A DNA stretch of 64,000 nt from NCBI RefSeq assembly GCF_014698835.1, contig NZ_JACJTU010000005.1, forward strand, positions 62,001 to 126,000, given 5' to 3'. Of this stretch, positions 44,115 to 54,290 are shown piece by piece; position 1 is the stretch's first letter, and every line of letters starts with the position of its first letter. The stretch comes from Nostoc paludosum FACHB-159. Its GTDB lineage: Bacteria; Cyanobacteriota; Cyanobacteriia; Cyanobacteriales; Nostocaceae. Both the position numbers and the translations under genes were made by a program. The notes below the pieces were generated by a model. That model was not told the origin of the DNA, searched no databases, and saw only the letters and a list, made by a program, of their open reading frames with translations.

Positions 44115-45365
44115 ATGAAATCATTGCTAAAATCGGTCAAAATATTAATTTATAGCGTACTTTTAGTTAGTGCCTGTGCGCTTACAGTCTTCGCCCACGA
44201 TCGCATTAGCGACGGACAATACAAATATCATTGGGATCATAATTTCCCAGGACAATACGCTCACCTAGCTGTGAGAAAGAACGTAACTGACCTGACACCA
44301 GCAGAGAAAACAGCCTTTGTCAAGGCTATCAAAACCTTAAAAACTACAATTCCCGTAGGTAGCAAGGTCAGTATTTACGACCAATTCATTGCCATACATC
44401 TAGGGGCAACACGCTTAATTCATAACCATAAAGGGCATTCCAATGGCTCCGTTCAGGAACTTGCTCATGAAAATGCCGCATTTTTCCCTTGGCATCGAGA
44501 GTATATTCGCAGATTTGAACAAGCTCTGCAAGCAGTAGACCCAAGTGTTAGTCTCCCATACTGGGATTGGACAGACCCCAAAGCACTGGATGTGATTTTT
44601 AATGATGACTTTCTTGGCTCTAATGGTCAAGGAGTAACCATCAAAATTCCAAATCAAGGGAATTTTACAGGCGGCCCTGTACAGTCTGGGGCTTTTGCTG
44701 CTGCAAATGGTTGGGTTATGAATCCAGTATTAAACATTAACCCAGATACCGAAACATCCTTAGGTACATCACTTGTACGCTTTCTTAGAGTACCTCCTGC
44801 CAGTGATTATCCTTTGCCCAAAAAAGATATTGAGCGTGTCCTTGCTCTTAATGACTATTCTCTTTTTCGCGCTGCTTTGGAAGGATTTATCTCTGTGGAT
44901 GAGCAGGGTAAGGTCACCCCAGGAGGATTTATACATAATTACATTCACGGCTTAGTCGGCGGGGTGCAAATAGACGCAAGTACAACACCTGTAACCTTTA
45001 AAGGTCTGGGCACCATGAGCAATATACCAAGTTCACCCTATGACCCAGTGTTTTGGTTACACCATGCTAACGTAGACCGCCTCTGGGCTGAATGGCAAGA
45101 CAACGGACATAAAGGTAGCGATTTTTATCCTGCTGATAGTCAACCTTACGGTCATAATCTCAAAGACCGAATGTGGCCTTGGGATGGCGGGATGTCTACC
45201 CCCAAAGCTACGGCGTTAGGGAATTTAGTATCCCTGTTACCAAAGTTTGACCCTGAGGATTTGGTGAGGCCTATAGACGTTTTGAATCATAGAAAACTGG
45301 GCTATACCTACGAAATTAAGGAAAATTCAACGCGAAGAAAATTTCAGCTGTGGGATAAGTTCTAA
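44115..45365 (+). CDS. tyrP: Secreted tyrosinase of the scytonemin cluster
   Basis: A 416-residue type-3 copper enzyme with a signal peptide about 1-27 (IYSVLLVSACALTVFA). Copper site A residues appear in HNHKGHSNGSVQELAHENAAFFPWHREYIRRFE (His cluster near 96-120) and site B in HNYIHGLVGG near 275-284 and DPVFWLHHANVDRLWAEW near 312. PYWDWTDP near 150 is the family core. It oxidises phenols and is thought to act on a tyrosine-derived moiety or to assist dimerisation. I chose ATG 44115 rather than ATG 44082, because the signal peptide then starts properly with MKSLLKSVK. Confidence 0.92.
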   Translation: MKSLLKSVKILIYSVLLVSACALTVFAHDRISDGQYKYHWDHNFPGQYAHLAVRKNVTDLTPAEKTAFVKAIKTLKTTIPVGSKVSIYDQFIAIHLGATRLIHNHKGHSNGSVQELAHENAAFFPWHREYIRRFEQALQAVDPSVSLPYWDWTDPKALDVIFNDDFLGSNGQGVTIKIPNQGNFTGGPVQSGAFAAANGWVMNPVLNINPDTETSLGTSLVRFLRVPPASDYPLPKKDIERVLALNDYSLFRAALEGFISVDEQGKVTPGGFIHNYIHGLVGGVQIDASTTPVTFKGLGTMSNIPSSPYDPVFWLHHANVDRLWAEWQDNGHKGSDFYPADSQPYGHNLKDRMWPWDGGMSTPKATALGNLVSLLPKFDPEDLVRPIDVLNHRKLGYTYEIKENSTRRKFQLWDKF

Positions 45366-45414
45366 AAACTTAGAACAAAAGTAAAAATACTTGAACATCA
45401 AAGGAATTTAACCA

Positions 45415-46644
45415 ATGGTAAGCATAAAACACATCAACACTGCAACCATACAACCAGATTTTTTAGGTAGATTTGGGAAATTCGGCGGCAAGTACGTTCC
45501 CGAAACCTTAATGCCTGCATTAAGCGAACTAGAAACTGCATTTTATCAATATCGCAACGATGCGGATTTCCAAGCCGAACTCCAAAACTTGTTGCGTGAC
45601 TACGTAGGACGACCCAGCCCATTATATTTTGCTGAACGCCTCACAGCAAACTACGCTAGACCAGACGGCACGGGAGCGCAAATTTATTTAAAGCGCGAAG
45701 ATTTAAATCATACAGGCGCTCACAAAATTAATAATGCATTAGCTCAAGTGTTGTTAGCCAAACGCATGGGTAAGCAACGGATTATTGCAGAGACCGGTGC
45801 AGGCCAACACGGTGTAGCAACTGCAACCGTTTGTGCGCGATTTGGTTTGGAATGTGTAATTTACATGGGCATCCACGACATGGAACGCCAAGCCCTAAAT
45901 GTCTTCCGCATGAAATTAATGGGTGCAGAAGTTCGTCCAGTCGAAGCAGGTACGGGAACTCTCAAAGATGCAACCTCCGAAGCAATTCGGGATTGGGTGA
46001 CGAATGTAGAAACAACTCATTACATCCTGGGTTCTGTTGCTGGCCCTCATCCTTACCCGATGATTGTGCGTGACTTTCACGCTGTAATTGGCAAAGAAAC
46101 TCGCCCTCAATGCCAAGAAAAATGGGGAGGACTACCAGATATTTTACTGGCTTGTGTAGGTGGAGGTTCCAACGCCATCGGACTTTTTCACGAATTTGTG
46201 TCTGAATCTTCTGTACGCCTAATCGGAGTCGAGGCAGCAGGTGAAGGTGTAAATACAGAAAAACACGCTGCTACCTTGACAAAAGGCAAGATAGGTGTAT
46301 TGCACGGTGCAATGAGCTATTTACTGCAAGATGATGACGGTCAAGTAATCGAAGCTCATTCAATAAGCGCAGGGTTAGACTATCCTGGCGTTGGCCCTGA
46401 GCATAGTTATCTCAAGGATATTGGTCGTGCCGAATATTACAGTATTACCGATAAACAAGCACTAGAAGCATTTCAAAGACTTTCGCAACTAGAAGGAATT
46501 ATCCCAGCCTTAGAAACCGCTCATGCGATCGCCTATTTAGAAATCCTTTGCCCTCAGCTAACAGGCAGTCCCCGCATCGTCATCAATTGTTCCGGCAGAG
46601 GCGACAAAGATGTACAAACTGTCGCTAAAGTTCTTATTCCTTAG
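45415..46644 (+). CDS. trpB: Tryptophan synthase beta subunit
   Basis: A 409-residue PLP enzyme. The PLP lysine lies in [14 protein letters not shown] near 100, the catalytic Glu in ETGAGQHGV near 121, and the phosphate loop is VGGGSNAIG near 244. It is followed by GVEAAGEGV and the sodium/tail region ending [17 protein letters not shown]. It condenses indole with serine to make tryptophan, the substrate of ScyB. The start ATG 45415 begins MVSIKHINT. Adjacent to tyrP on the same strand. Confidence 0.96.
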   Translation: MVSIKHINTATIQPDFLGRFGKFGGKYVPETLMPALSELETAFYQYRNDADFQAELQNLLRDYVGRPSPLYFAERLTANYARPDGTGAQIYLKREDLNHTGAHKINNALAQVLLAKRMGKQRIIAETGAGQHGVATATVCARFGLECVIYMGIHDMERQALNVFRMKLMGAEVRPVEAGTGTLKDATSEAIRDWVTNVETTHYILGSVAGPHPYPMIVRDFHAVIGKETRPQCQEKWGGLPDILLACVGGGSNAIGLFHEFVSESSVRLIGVEAAGEGVNTEKHAATLTKGKIGVLHGAMSYLLQDDDGQVIEAHSISAGLDYPGVGPEHSYLKDIGRAEYYSITDKQALEAFQRLSQLEGIIPALETAHAIAYLEILCPQLTGSPRIVINCSGRGDKDVQTVAKVLIP

Positions 46645-46774
46645 TCTTCTGTTCCAAAGAGTGGAGAGATGAGGAGCTAGGGGAAAAGGTTAAAGGGAAA
46701 AGGAATAAATTTAATCTTTCCCCTTACCCCTTTCCCCATACTCCATGCCCCATGCCCCATGCCCAATAACCAAT

Positions 46775-47917
46775 ATGATAGCTATAACCCAAATTCCACA
46801 CGACAATATTTCCGTCGCTGCTGAATTCTACAACTGGCCGGCTTTATTACAACAATTATTAAATCGGCAATCGTTAACAGTTTCCCAAGCTGCGGATCTA
46901 ATGCAGGGTTGGCTCACAGATGCCATTCCTCACGTCCTATCCGGAGCGATTTTAGCCGCGATTCAAGCTAAAGGCGTATCTGCCGATGAATTAGTCGGCA
47001 TGGCTAGTGTTTTACAATCCCAAAGTCTAGGGACTGGGGACTGGGGATTAGGGACTGGGCAAGAGTTTTCCCAATCCCCAGTATCCAGTACCCAGTCCCC
47101 AGTTCCCCTAATTGACACCTGTGGAACTGGTGGAGATGGTGCTTCAACTTTTAATATTTCCACTGCTGTCGCTTTTGTTGCCGCAGCGGCGGGGGTAAAA
47201 GTTGCTAAGCATGGCAATCGTTCTGCATCTAGCAAGGCTGGTTCTGCTGATGTGTTGGAAGCTTTGGGTATAAATCTCAATGCCAGCCCAGAAAAAGTAC
47301 AAGCGGCGGTGGGTGAAGTGGGAATCACGTTTTTGTTTGCTCCAGGCTGGCATCCTGCACTCAAAGCTGTTGCGACTTTGCGAAAAACTTTGAAAGTGCG
47401 GACTGTTTTTAACTTGCTCGGCCCTTTAGTAAATCCTATGCGACCGACGGGGCAAATTATTGGTGTGAATGACCCGCTTTTATTAGAGGAAATTGCTGAA
47501 GCTTTATCACAATTGGGATGTCAGCAAGCGATCGCCCTTTACGGACGCGAACGTTTAGATGAAGCTGGTTTAGCTGATGTCACTGATTTAGCCGTACTCC
47601 AAGAAAAAAAAGTACGTTCTTTAACACTCAATCCTCAAGAATTGGGTTTGAGTTTTGCACCAACTACAGCGTTGCACGGTGGAGATGTCCAAGAAAATGC
47701 CGAAATCTTGCAGGCAGTTTTGCAAGGTAAAGGCACTCAAGCGCAGCAAGATGTGGTGGCTTTAAATACAGCACTAGCGCTGCAAGTTGGTGAAGCCATT
47801 GATGGAGAAAAAGATATCCTCGCAGGATGTGTCAAAGGTATTGCCATTGCCAAAGAAATTCTGCAAAGCGGTGCTGCTTGGACAAAGTTAGAACAACTCG
47901 CAGAATTTTTGCGCTAG
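46775..47917 (+). CDS. trpD: Anthranilate phosphoribosyltransferase with in-frame STRR insert
   Basis: A 380-residue enzyme. The PRPP loop GTGGDGAST is near 117-125, [18 protein letters not shown] near 148-165, and [19 protein letters not shown] near 215. It transfers the phosphoribosyl group to anthranilate. ATG 46775 was chosen because the 10 upstream codons ([10 protein letters not shown]) are CCCATGC repeat. Residues about 85-111 (47027-47107) are encoded by a GGGACTG heptamer hairpin just before the catalytic loop. It probably lies in a surface loop, since the rest is intact. Confidence 0.93.
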   Translation: MIAITQIPHDNISVAAEFYNWPALLQQLLNRQSLTVSQAADLMQGWLTDAIPHVLSGAILAAIQAKGVSADELVGMASVLQSQSLGTGDWGLGTGQEFSQSPVSSTQSPVPLIDTCGTGGDGASTFNISTAVAFVAAAAGVKVAKHGNRSASSKAGSADVLEALGINLNASPEKVQAAVGEVGITFLFAPGWHPALKAVATLRKTLKVRTVFNLLGPLVNPMRPTGQIIGVNDPLLLEEIAEALSQLGCQQAIALYGRERLDEAGLADVTDLAVLQEKKVRSLTLNPQELGLSFAPTTALHGGDVQENAEILQAVLQGKGTQAQQDVVALNTALALQVGEAIDGEKDILAGCVKGIAIAKEILQSGAAWTKLEQLAEFLR

Positions 47918-48082
47918 ACAAACTTCTCTTATCTAGCCTGCCTTTGCTCATAACTTACAGTTGACACCAATTCTCTAAAATCGGGCAACACATTCAAACT
48001 CCGAAACCCAAACCATCACTAGCTTTCTTAATTACGAATTACGAATTACGAATTACGAATTGCTATTACATACAACTCTCTT

Positions 48083-48124
48083 GACCTGCACCTTTATTGC
48101 ATCGACCTGCACCTTTGTTGTATC
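48083..48124 (+). repeat. 21-bp tandem duplicate upstream of aroG
   Basis: GACCTGCACCTTTATTGCATC followed at once by GACCTGCACCTTTGTTGTATC, ending 57 nt before the aroG start. It could be part of the promoter region, but no function is apparent. Confidence 0.75.
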
Positions 48125-48181
48125 GAACGGTACTAGGAAAGGGGCGATCGTATTACACAAATTACATGGAAGGAAAAACAG

Positions 48182-49294
48182 ATGATTATAGTACTTAAGA
48201 ACGGTACGCCTGCTGAAGAAATTACTCGTATCAGCCAAGAACTGAGTGATACTTGGAAAGTCACAGTAGAAAAAAGCATCGGCACTCATAAAGTTGTGCT
48301 GGGGATAATTGGCGATACTTTGAGCATCGATAAATTGCAAATTCAAGAAACCAGTCCTTGGATTGAGCAAGTGCTACGAGTGCAACAACCTTTCAAGCGG
48401 GTTAGTCGGGAATTCAGAAATGGAGAAGCCAGCGAGGTTGTTGTACCCACGCCTAACGGTCGTGTCTTTTTTGGAGAACATCATCCCATCGCAGTCATCG
48501 CCGGGCCTTGTTCTGTTGAAAATGAAGCGATGATTGTGGAAACGGCAAAGCGAGTCAAAGCAGCAGGAGCAAAGTTTCTGCGTGGTGGAGCCTACAAACC
48601 CCGCACTTCACCTTATGCTTTTCAAGGTTATGGTGAAAGTGCCTTAGATTTGTTAGCAGCAGCTCGTGAAGCCACGGGTTTAGGCATTGTTACGGAACTG
48701 ATGGATGCTGCGGATTTACCAGCAGTGGCGCGGGTAGCTGACATAATTCAAATTGGAGCGAGAAATATGCACAATTTCTCGTTGCTCAAAAAAGTAGGCG
48801 CTCAAGATAAGCCAGTGCTGCTCAAGCGCGGGATGTCTGCCACAATTGACGAATGGCTGATGGCGGCAGAATATATTCTGGCATCGGGAAACCCAAATGT
48901 GATTCTTTGCGAACGGGGAATTAGAACTTTTGATGGCAAATATGCCCGCAATACTTTAGATTTGTCGGTGATTCCGGTGTTGCGATCGCTCACCCATCTA
49001 CCAATCATGATCGACCCCAGTCACGGTACCGGTAGATCTGAATATGTTCCACCTATGGCAATGGCAGCGATCGCTGCTGGTACAGATGCCTTAATGATTG
49101 AAGTTCACCCCAATCCTGCTAAGGCTTTATCCGATGGCCCCCAGTCTCTAACCCCTGAAAAGTTTGACCGCTTAGTTCAAGAAATGTCAGTTCTAGGCAA
49201 AGTAGTCGATCGCTGGTCTACACCTGTATTTGATAACATTGCTGAAAGCGACCTTCTGTTGGCTGGCAGAACTCTCAAAGCCGATAGACAGTAA
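48182..49294 (+). CDS. aroG: 3-Deoxy-7-phosphoheptulonate synthase (DAHP synthase, type I-beta)
   Basis: A 370-residue enzyme. The N-terminal ~85 residues form a ferredoxin-like regulatory domain (MIIVLKNGTPAEEITRI...). The catalytic barrel has VIAGPCSVENEAMIVETAKRVKAAGAKFLRGGAYKPRTSPY near 105-143, LKRGM near 218 and IDPSHGTGRSEYV near 277. It performs the first shikimate step, which feeds both Trp and Tyr. It closes the aromatic run of the scytonemin cluster. The symbol follows the published cluster; by type the enzyme is AroF-like. Confidence 0.94.
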   Translation: MIIVLKNGTPAEEITRISQELSDTWKVTVEKSIGTHKVVLGIIGDTLSIDKLQIQETSPWIEQVLRVQQPFKRVSREFRNGEASEVVVPTPNGRVFFGEHHPIAVIAGPCSVENEAMIVETAKRVKAAGAKFLRGGAYKPRTSPYAFQGYGESALDLLAAAREATGLGIVTELMDAADLPAVARVADIIQIGARNMHNFSLLKKVGAQDKPVLLKRGMSATIDEWLMAAEYILASGNPNVILCERGIRTFDGKYARNTLDLSVIPVLRSLTHLPIMIDPSHGTGRSEYVPPMAMAAIAAGTDALMIEVHPNPAKALSDGPQSLTPEKFDRLVQEMSVLGKVVDRWSTPVFDNIAESDLLLAGRTLKADRQ

Positions 49295-49328
49295 TTTTAG
49301 CCGATTTTTGGCGTTGCTGAATTTGCGT

Positions 49329-49361
49329 AAAATCCCATCCTCTTTTAGGGGATGGGATTTT
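49329..49361 (+). terminator. Rho-independent terminator after aroG
   Basis: A perfect 12-bp stem (AAAATCCCATCC / GGATGGGATTTT) with a 9-nt loop, 34 nt past the aroG stop. It marks the end of the scytonemin region. GGCGTTGCTGA, the end of the 111-bp MITE, lies just before at 49310. Confidence 0.85.
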
Positions 49362-49411
49362 AAATAACCAGAATCAAAAATCAATTTTTAATCTGGAACT
49401 AAGACTTTTGA

Positions 49412-50059
49412 TTAGCGACGTACTCTTGAATTAGCTCTATTAGAGACTTTTTGCTGGGTAAACATTGCTTGCAAAACAAGCGCCGGATCTACATAGTTAT
49501 TGCTATATTTTAGTCCCCAGTGGAGATGTGGCCCAGTGGTACGTCCAGTCATTCCTACCCTACCAATTCTGGCTCCAGTTGGTATTTGCTGACCTTCCGC
49601 AATGAGAATTCCACCTGCACGGTCAATGAAATAACGACGACCAGATGCAGTTTCTACGTTTCCTTCCATGTGGCAATAAGTGTGTTCCCATTCACCCGAT
49701 CTAATTACGATATGAGAACCGCAAGCGTCACCAGCACCAACTTTAATTACTGTACCTACCCACCAATTACGAATATAACTACCTTGGGGAGCAGCCATAT
49801 CTAAGCCGCCATGAAACTCCCAATCGGAAGCACCTGTAGCTGAGGGACGGTAACCAAAACCAGATGTGTAAGCTTGAAAGTTTTCTACAGGAAAAGAAGC
49901 TGCTTGCCAACTATTAACTCTGGCTACTTTCTTTGGCTGAACTTCTTTGGCTCTAACTATTTCTGGCTTAGGCAATAGAGTAATTAAACTTCCAAAAAAA
50001 AATCCTAATATCAACAGTCTGGCTCCAGAAAGTATTACCCTTTGTTGCCTCTTAGTCAT
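49412..50059 (-). CDS. M23-family peptidoglycan endopeptidase
   Basis: A 215-residue LytM-type metallopeptidase. After an N-terminal hydrophobic segment (about 8-27, ARLLILGFFFGSLITLL) comes the peptidase fold with FGYRPSATG, the zinc motif HGGLDMA near 100, and HLHWGLKYSN near 185-194. It would cut stem-peptide bonds in the periplasm. ATG 50059 is preferred over the longer frame from 50146, because AGGAATC lies upstream and the extra 29 codons do not belong to the family. It is convergent with aroG. Confidence 0.87.
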   Translation of the reverse strand: MTKRQQRVILSGARLLILGFFFGSLITLLPKPEIVRAKEVQPKKVARVNSWQAASFPVENFQAYTSGFGYRPSATGASDWEFHGGLDMAAPQGSYIRNWWVGTVIKVGAGDACGSHIVIRSGEWEHTYCHMEGNVETASGRRYFIDRAGGILIAEGQQIPTGARIGRVGMTGRTTGPHLHWGLKYSNNYVDPALVLQAMFTQQKVSNRANSRVRR

Positions 50060-50136
50060 TTTTTTGATTCCTGAATCCAACAAAATTATTGATTGTTTAC
50101 TAATTTTCAGCTTCAATAATTTTAAATCATTACGCG

Positions 50137-50289
50137 AACGAACCAAAGTTACCGGTCCAGTTGTGTGGAATCTGCTGACGAATGCGATTAAATTTACACA
50201 TTTTATAGCCTCCCTTTTAGGATCGGGAAAGTATAAATCATCAAGTGAAGTTGTTCGCCAAGGATTGCGGTTACTTCAACAACAGATAT
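50137..50289 (+). pseudogene. Fragments of a histidine kinase N-box and a ParD-like antitoxin
   Basis: In frame with the next gene, VVWNLLTNAIKFTHF matches the N-box of a histidine kinase ATPase domain. It is followed at once by SGKYKSSSEVVRQGLRLLQQ, which matches the C-terminal part of ParD/CopG-type antitoxins. Neither has a start or the rest of its domain, so both are remnants joined by rearrangement. The 5' edge is uncertain. Confidence 0.6.
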
Positions 50290-50381
50290 TATCAACCTCT
50301 AAGCCTGGAAAAGAAGCTAGTTCACAAGAGCAATGTCTAATAAAAGATAGGCAATTAGATCCGTTTCCTGGTTCTGGCGAG

Positions 50382-51881
50382 ATGAGAGAACGGATACGTA
50401 ATTTTGATTGGGCAAGCACATCTGTTGGCTCTATAGAAACATGGCCGCAAAGTTTGAAATCAACCATACGTACTTTGTTACGTTCGCGTTATCCGATGAT
50501 TCTGCTATGGGGAGAGGATTTAATCCAAATTTATAATGACGCATACACCAGCCTGATTGGGGCGAAACATCCTCTGGCGTTGGGTCACTCCATCCGAGAA
50601 ACGCAGTCAGAATCATGGGATGTAATTGGGCCAATGATTACCGAAGTAATGACAAAGGGCGTTCCCAACTGGGTAGAAGACCAGATGCTGGTAGTGAACC
50701 GAGCTGATTATAACGAGGAAGCCCACTTTAGTCTGTCTTACAGTGCCGTGGAAGATGATGAAGGCGTAATTAAAGGTATGCTTTGCGTGTGTAGCGAAGT
50801 AACCCAGCAGGTATTAGGGGAGCGCCGTTTGCGGTTGCAACGCGATTTGGCAGCAAGGGCGAGTGATACACGCAGCGTAGACACTACTTGTAAAGATATT
50901 CTGTCTACCATAGCCGAATATTCGTTATATGTGCCGTTTGCGCTGATCTACTTGGGCGAATCAGATGGTAAGACAGTACGATTATTTGGTAGCGTGCATG
51001 TGGAGGAAAGCGATCGCATTGCACCAACTACTGTCCTTGTTCAAGAATTTAAAGGTATATGGCCATTTGCACAAGTGATGGCAGGTCAAACAATTCTAGT
51101 TGAAAATCTCAATGGTCATATTACCATTGCTGGTGGGCCTTGGGGCGAAATTGTCGATCGCGCATTAGCACTGCCCATTCCCTCATCAAATATTACTGCA
51201 CCCCTTGGGGTAGTGATTGTCGGCATCAGCCCTAACCGTGCCTTGGATGAAGCCTATAAATCGTTTTACGAGCTGTTAGCAGGACAGGTTTCGGTTTCGC
51301 TCCGCAATGCTGGGGCATACGAAGAGGAACGCAAAAAGGCTCAAGCTTTAGCTGAACTAGATCGGGCGAAAACAACATTTTTTAATACTGTTTCCCATGA
51401 GTTCCGCACACCTTTGACATTGATGTTAGGGCCTAATTCAAATGTTTCTCATGGTGCAGAATCAATGTCTGCAAAAGCTAAGAATCAAGTTTTACTCAAC
51501 GGTTTACAAATATTAGTAGTTGATGATGAAGCTGATGGGCGCGACCTTGTTAGTTTTATCTTGCAGCAACATGGTGCTTTAATGATTCAAGCAGCATCAT
51601 TAGCCCAGGCATGGTCAGTGCTAGAGCGGAAAATGCCACACATACTCATTTCAGACCTGGGAATGCCAGAAGAAGATGGTTACAGCTTTATTCGCCAAAT
51701 TAGGGCATTACCAGTAGATAAAGGTGGAAGAATACCAGCGATCGCTCTTTCTGCTTATGCTAAAGAAGAAGACCGAAGACAAGCGCTACTTACGGGTTTT
51801 CAAATGTACTTATCCAAACCATTCGATCCAGATGAATTATTAATAATGGTTGCGAGTTTGGCTGGTATATTTCAGCATTGA
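50382..51881 (+). CDS. Hybrid kinase/response regulator lacking its ATPase domain
   Basis: From ATG 50382 the frame gives 499 residues: a PAS-like sensor (WPQSLKSTIRTLLRSRYPMILLWGEDL), a GAF-like region about 160-330, HisKA H-box VSHEFRTPLTLMLGP near 340-354, then directly a receiver (ILVVDDEADGRDLVSF, SDLGMPEEDGYS with Asp, and YLSKP with Lys). The dimerisation helices and the whole HATPase domain are missing between H-box and receiver, so it cannot self-phosphorylate. The frame is open upstream through the remnant at 50137. It may be a decaying gene or a receiver with a sensor tail. Confidence 0.75.
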   Translation: MRERIRNFDWASTSVGSIETWPQSLKSTIRTLLRSRYPMILLWGEDLIQIYNDAYTSLIGAKHPLALGHSIRETQSESWDVIGPMITEVMTKGVPNWVEDQMLVVNRADYNEEAHFSLSYSAVEDDEGVIKGMLCVCSEVTQQVLGERRLRLQRDLAARASDTRSVDTTCKDILSTIAEYSLYVPFALIYLGESDGKTVRLFGSVHVEESDRIAPTTVLVQEFKGIWPFAQVMAGQTILVENLNGHITIAGGPWGEIVDRALALPIPSSNITAPLGVVIVGISPNRALDEAYKSFYELLAGQVSVSLRNAGAYEEERKKAQALAELDRAKTTFFNTVSHEFRTPLTLMLGPNSNVSHGAESMSAKAKNQVLLNGLQILVVDDEADGRDLVSFILQQHGALMIQAASLAQAWSVLERKMPHILISDLGMPEEDGYSFIRQIRALPVDKGGRIPAIALSAYAKEEDRRQALLTGFQMYLSKPFDPDELLIMVASLAGIFQH

Positions 51882-52036
51882 CTTTTTAAGCTAATATACA
51901 GCAGAATTCAGAAGTCAGAATTCAGAATTATAATAGGCTCTGTACCTAACTACTAGACCTAAATAGTGTACTCAATCGACTTGAAATTTGCTGTAAATCC
52001 CGACTGCGATCCGTTAGACATCTCCGAAAAAGAATG

Positions 52037-52063
52037 TAGAGACGTAGCAGTGCTACGTCTCTA
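52037..52063. repeat. Near-perfect palindrome between convergent genes
   Basis: TAGAGACGTAGCA and TGCTACGTCTCTA pair over 13 bp with a single central base. It sits between the hybrid kinase and ilvD, which converge. It lacks a T-run, so a dispersed palindromic repeat is more likely than a terminator. Confidence 0.7.
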
Positions 52064-52142
52064 GAAGGGTTGTGGTTAAAGCATATTTAATTTGTGGAGA
52101 TGTCTATTTCTTCAAACGACACGAACCAAGTGTTCTGAGAAT

Positions 52143-53828
52143 TCACGTTAAATCTAAGTCTGTAACAGCACCAACGCTGCTAGAGGAAACTAACTTAGCA
52201 TATTTCGCTAAAATCCCTTTTGTATAACGAGGTGGACGGGGTTGCCATTTGGCGCGGCGACTGGCTAATTCTGCATCGTCTATGTTGATTTGTAACAAGC
52301 GAGAATTAGCATCAATGGTAATACTATCGCCTTCTTCCACCAGAGCGATCGCACCACCAACGGCGGCTTCGGGAGCAACGTGTCCGACTACCATCCCGTA
52401 AGTTCCACCAGAAAAGCGTCCATCGGTAATTAACGCGACTGCATTGCCTAAACCCGCACCAATAATTGCTGAGGTGGGTGCTAGCATTTCCCGCATACCA
52501 GGGCCGCCTTTAGGCCCTTCATAACGGACGATAATTACATCATCGGCTTTAATCTTACCTGCAAGGATGGCATCTAAGCATTCTTCCTCAGAATCAAATA
52601 CCCGTGCAGAACCAGTAATACTGGGATTTTTAACTCCGGTAATTTTTGCTACTGCTCCCTCTGGAGCGAGATTTCCTTTGAGGATGGCTAAGTGTCCTTG
52701 AGCATACATTGGGTGATTCCAAGGACGAATTACATCTTGATTGCTTGGCGGTTCATCGGGGACATCTGCTAAAAGTTCGGCGATGGTTTTACCTGTGATG
52801 GTGATACAGTCACCGTGAAGTAATCCATGCACCAATAGCATTTTCATCACTTGGGGAATACCGCCAGCTTGATGTAAATCTGTGGCGACATATCTACCGC
52901 TGGGTTTTAAATCGCATAAAACAGGGACACGATCGCGGATAGTTTCAAAATCATCTAAATTAAGTTCTACACCAGCTGCATGAGCGATCGCCAGGAAATG
53001 TAACACGGCGTTAGTTGAACCACCCACAGCCATAATTACAGAAATCGCGTTTTCTATAGATTTGCGCGTGATAATTTGTCGGGGTAACAGTTGATTGCGA
53101 ATTGCTTCTACTAAAACCTTCGCTGATTCTTCGGTGCTATCGGCTTTTTCGTCATCTTCCGTCGCCATTGTGGAAGAATAGGGTAAACTCATGCCCATCG
53201 CTTCAAAGGCCGAAGACATAGTATTTGCTGTGTACATTCCACCGCAAGAACCAGCACCAGGACAAGCGCGGCGTTCTACTTCCATCAGTTCGGTGTCGTC
53301 AATTTTGCCAGCACTGTATTCACCCACAGCCTCAAAGGAACTCACAATAGTTAAGTCGCGGCCGTTGTAGTGTCCTGGTTTAATTGTCCCACCGTAAACA
53401 AAAATAGCCGGGATATTCATTCGTGCGATCGCAATCATCGCTCCTGGCATATTTTTATCACAGCCACCGATGGCAATGACACCATCCATATTTTGACCAT
53501 TGCAGACGGTTTCAATGGAGTCAGCAATTACTTCTCGTGACACTAGGGAATATTTCATCCCCTCAGTTCCCATAGAAATCCCATCACTAATAGTAATTGT
53601 GCCGAACATTTGCGGCATTGCCCCAGCTAGTTTAATTCCCGCTTCAGCTCTTTGTGCTAGTTGATTAATCCCCATGTTACAGGGAGTGATGGTGCTGTAA
53701 GCATTAGCCACACCCACAATTGCTTTGTTAAAATCTTCATCCCGAAAACCTACTCCACGGAGCATAGCGCGATTTGGCGATCGCTGCACCCCTTGTGTGA
53801 CAACTTTACTTCTAAAATTCTCTGACAT
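52143..53828 (-). CDS. ilvD: Dihydroxy-acid dehydratase
   Basis: A 561-residue Fe-S dehydratase of valine/isoleucine and pantothenate synthesis. The cluster-binding motifs are [11 protein letters not shown] near 115-125 and [17 protein letters not shown] near 188-204, with [17 protein letters not shown] near 465 and the C-terminal catalytic Ser region. It converts 2,3-dihydroxy-3-methylbutanoate to the 2-keto acid. The start ATG 53828 begins the typical [13 protein letters not shown]. It is a monocistronic gene. Confidence 0.96.
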   Translation of the reverse strand: MSENFRSKVVTQGVQRSPNRAMLRGVGFRDEDFNKAIVGVANAYSTITPCNMGINQLAQRAEAGIKLAGAMPQMFGTITISDGISMGTEGMKYSLVSREVIADSIETVCNGQNMDGVIAIGGCDKNMPGAMIAIARMNIPAIFVYGGTIKPGHYNGRDLTIVSSFEAVGEYSAGKIDDTELMEVERRACPGAGSCGGMYTANTMSSAFEAMGMSLPYSSTMATEDDEKADSTEESAKVLVEAIRNQLLPRQIITRKSIENAISVIMAVGGSTNAVLHFLAIAHAAGVELNLDDFETIRDRVPVLCDLKPSGRYVATDLHQAGGIPQVMKMLLVHGLLHGDCITITGKTIAELLADVPDEPPSNQDVIRPWNHPMYAQGHLAILKGNLAPEGAVAKITGVKNPSITGSARVFDSEEECLDAILAGKIKADDVIIVRYEGPKGGPGMREMLAPTSAIIGAGLGNAVALITDGRFSGGTYGMVVGHVAPEAAVGGAIALVEEGDSITIDANSRLLQINIDDAELASRRAKWQPRPPRYTKGILAKYAKLVSSSSVGAVTDLDLT

Positions 53829-54290
53829 TGCTTTGACCTCAATCGAATCCCTGTACGAGCATCATAGGTAGACTTTTTTAAGATGTCCAATATATATTTA
53901 TTTAAATTTGAGACTTATAAAATATCAAAAATCTGGAACCATGAGAGAATAGGCAATAGGAAATAGTAAACTCTAACTCTGCCCGAATAATTGGATACAG
54001 AGGAAGTAATTTTAATTATGTAGAACATTAGATATTTGAAACGAGGTGGCTTGCAGTAATGTTTTAATACGCCCTTTTTAAAATCCTTTAATTCCCTATT
54101 CCCTATTGGGCGTTGCTGATTGAAAATATGAATTTGTCTCACGCAAAGTCGCAAAGGCGCAAAGGTACAAAGAAAAGGAAAGGTAATTTTGGCATTTCAT
54201 ATTCTGATTCAGCAACGCCCCCTATTGCCTATTGCCTCATAATTAATCATCTCTGCAAAAGTATTTAGCATATCAGAAAGTTTGGTAGCG
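53829..54290. other. Intergenic with a MITE insertion, otherwise no gene
   Basis: CCCTATT STRRs near 54094-54108 and 54220-54235 flank the 111-bp MITE, which inserted into this repeat. No credible frame is seen. Confidence 0.55.
54109..54219. mobile_element. MITE, 111 bp, copy 2, with 8-bp target duplication
   Basis: Identical to the copy at 22811-22921. The ends are GGCGTTGCTGA and TCAGCAACGCC. The 8-bp direct repeat CCCTATTG flanks it at 54101-54108 and 54220-54227. Because that target is itself part of a tandem heptamer, this duplication is weaker evidence than the one at copy 1. Confidence 0.88.

Noticed and set aside
49947..50381. Extended N-terminus of the hybrid kinase from ATG 49947
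   Set aside because: It runs through the opposite-strand M23 peptidase gene, and its residues are unlike any sensor. The part from about 50137 is treated as remnants.
52037..52063. Terminator between the hybrid kinase and ilvD
   Set aside because: The palindrome is strong but has no T-run on either side and looks like a dispersed repeat.
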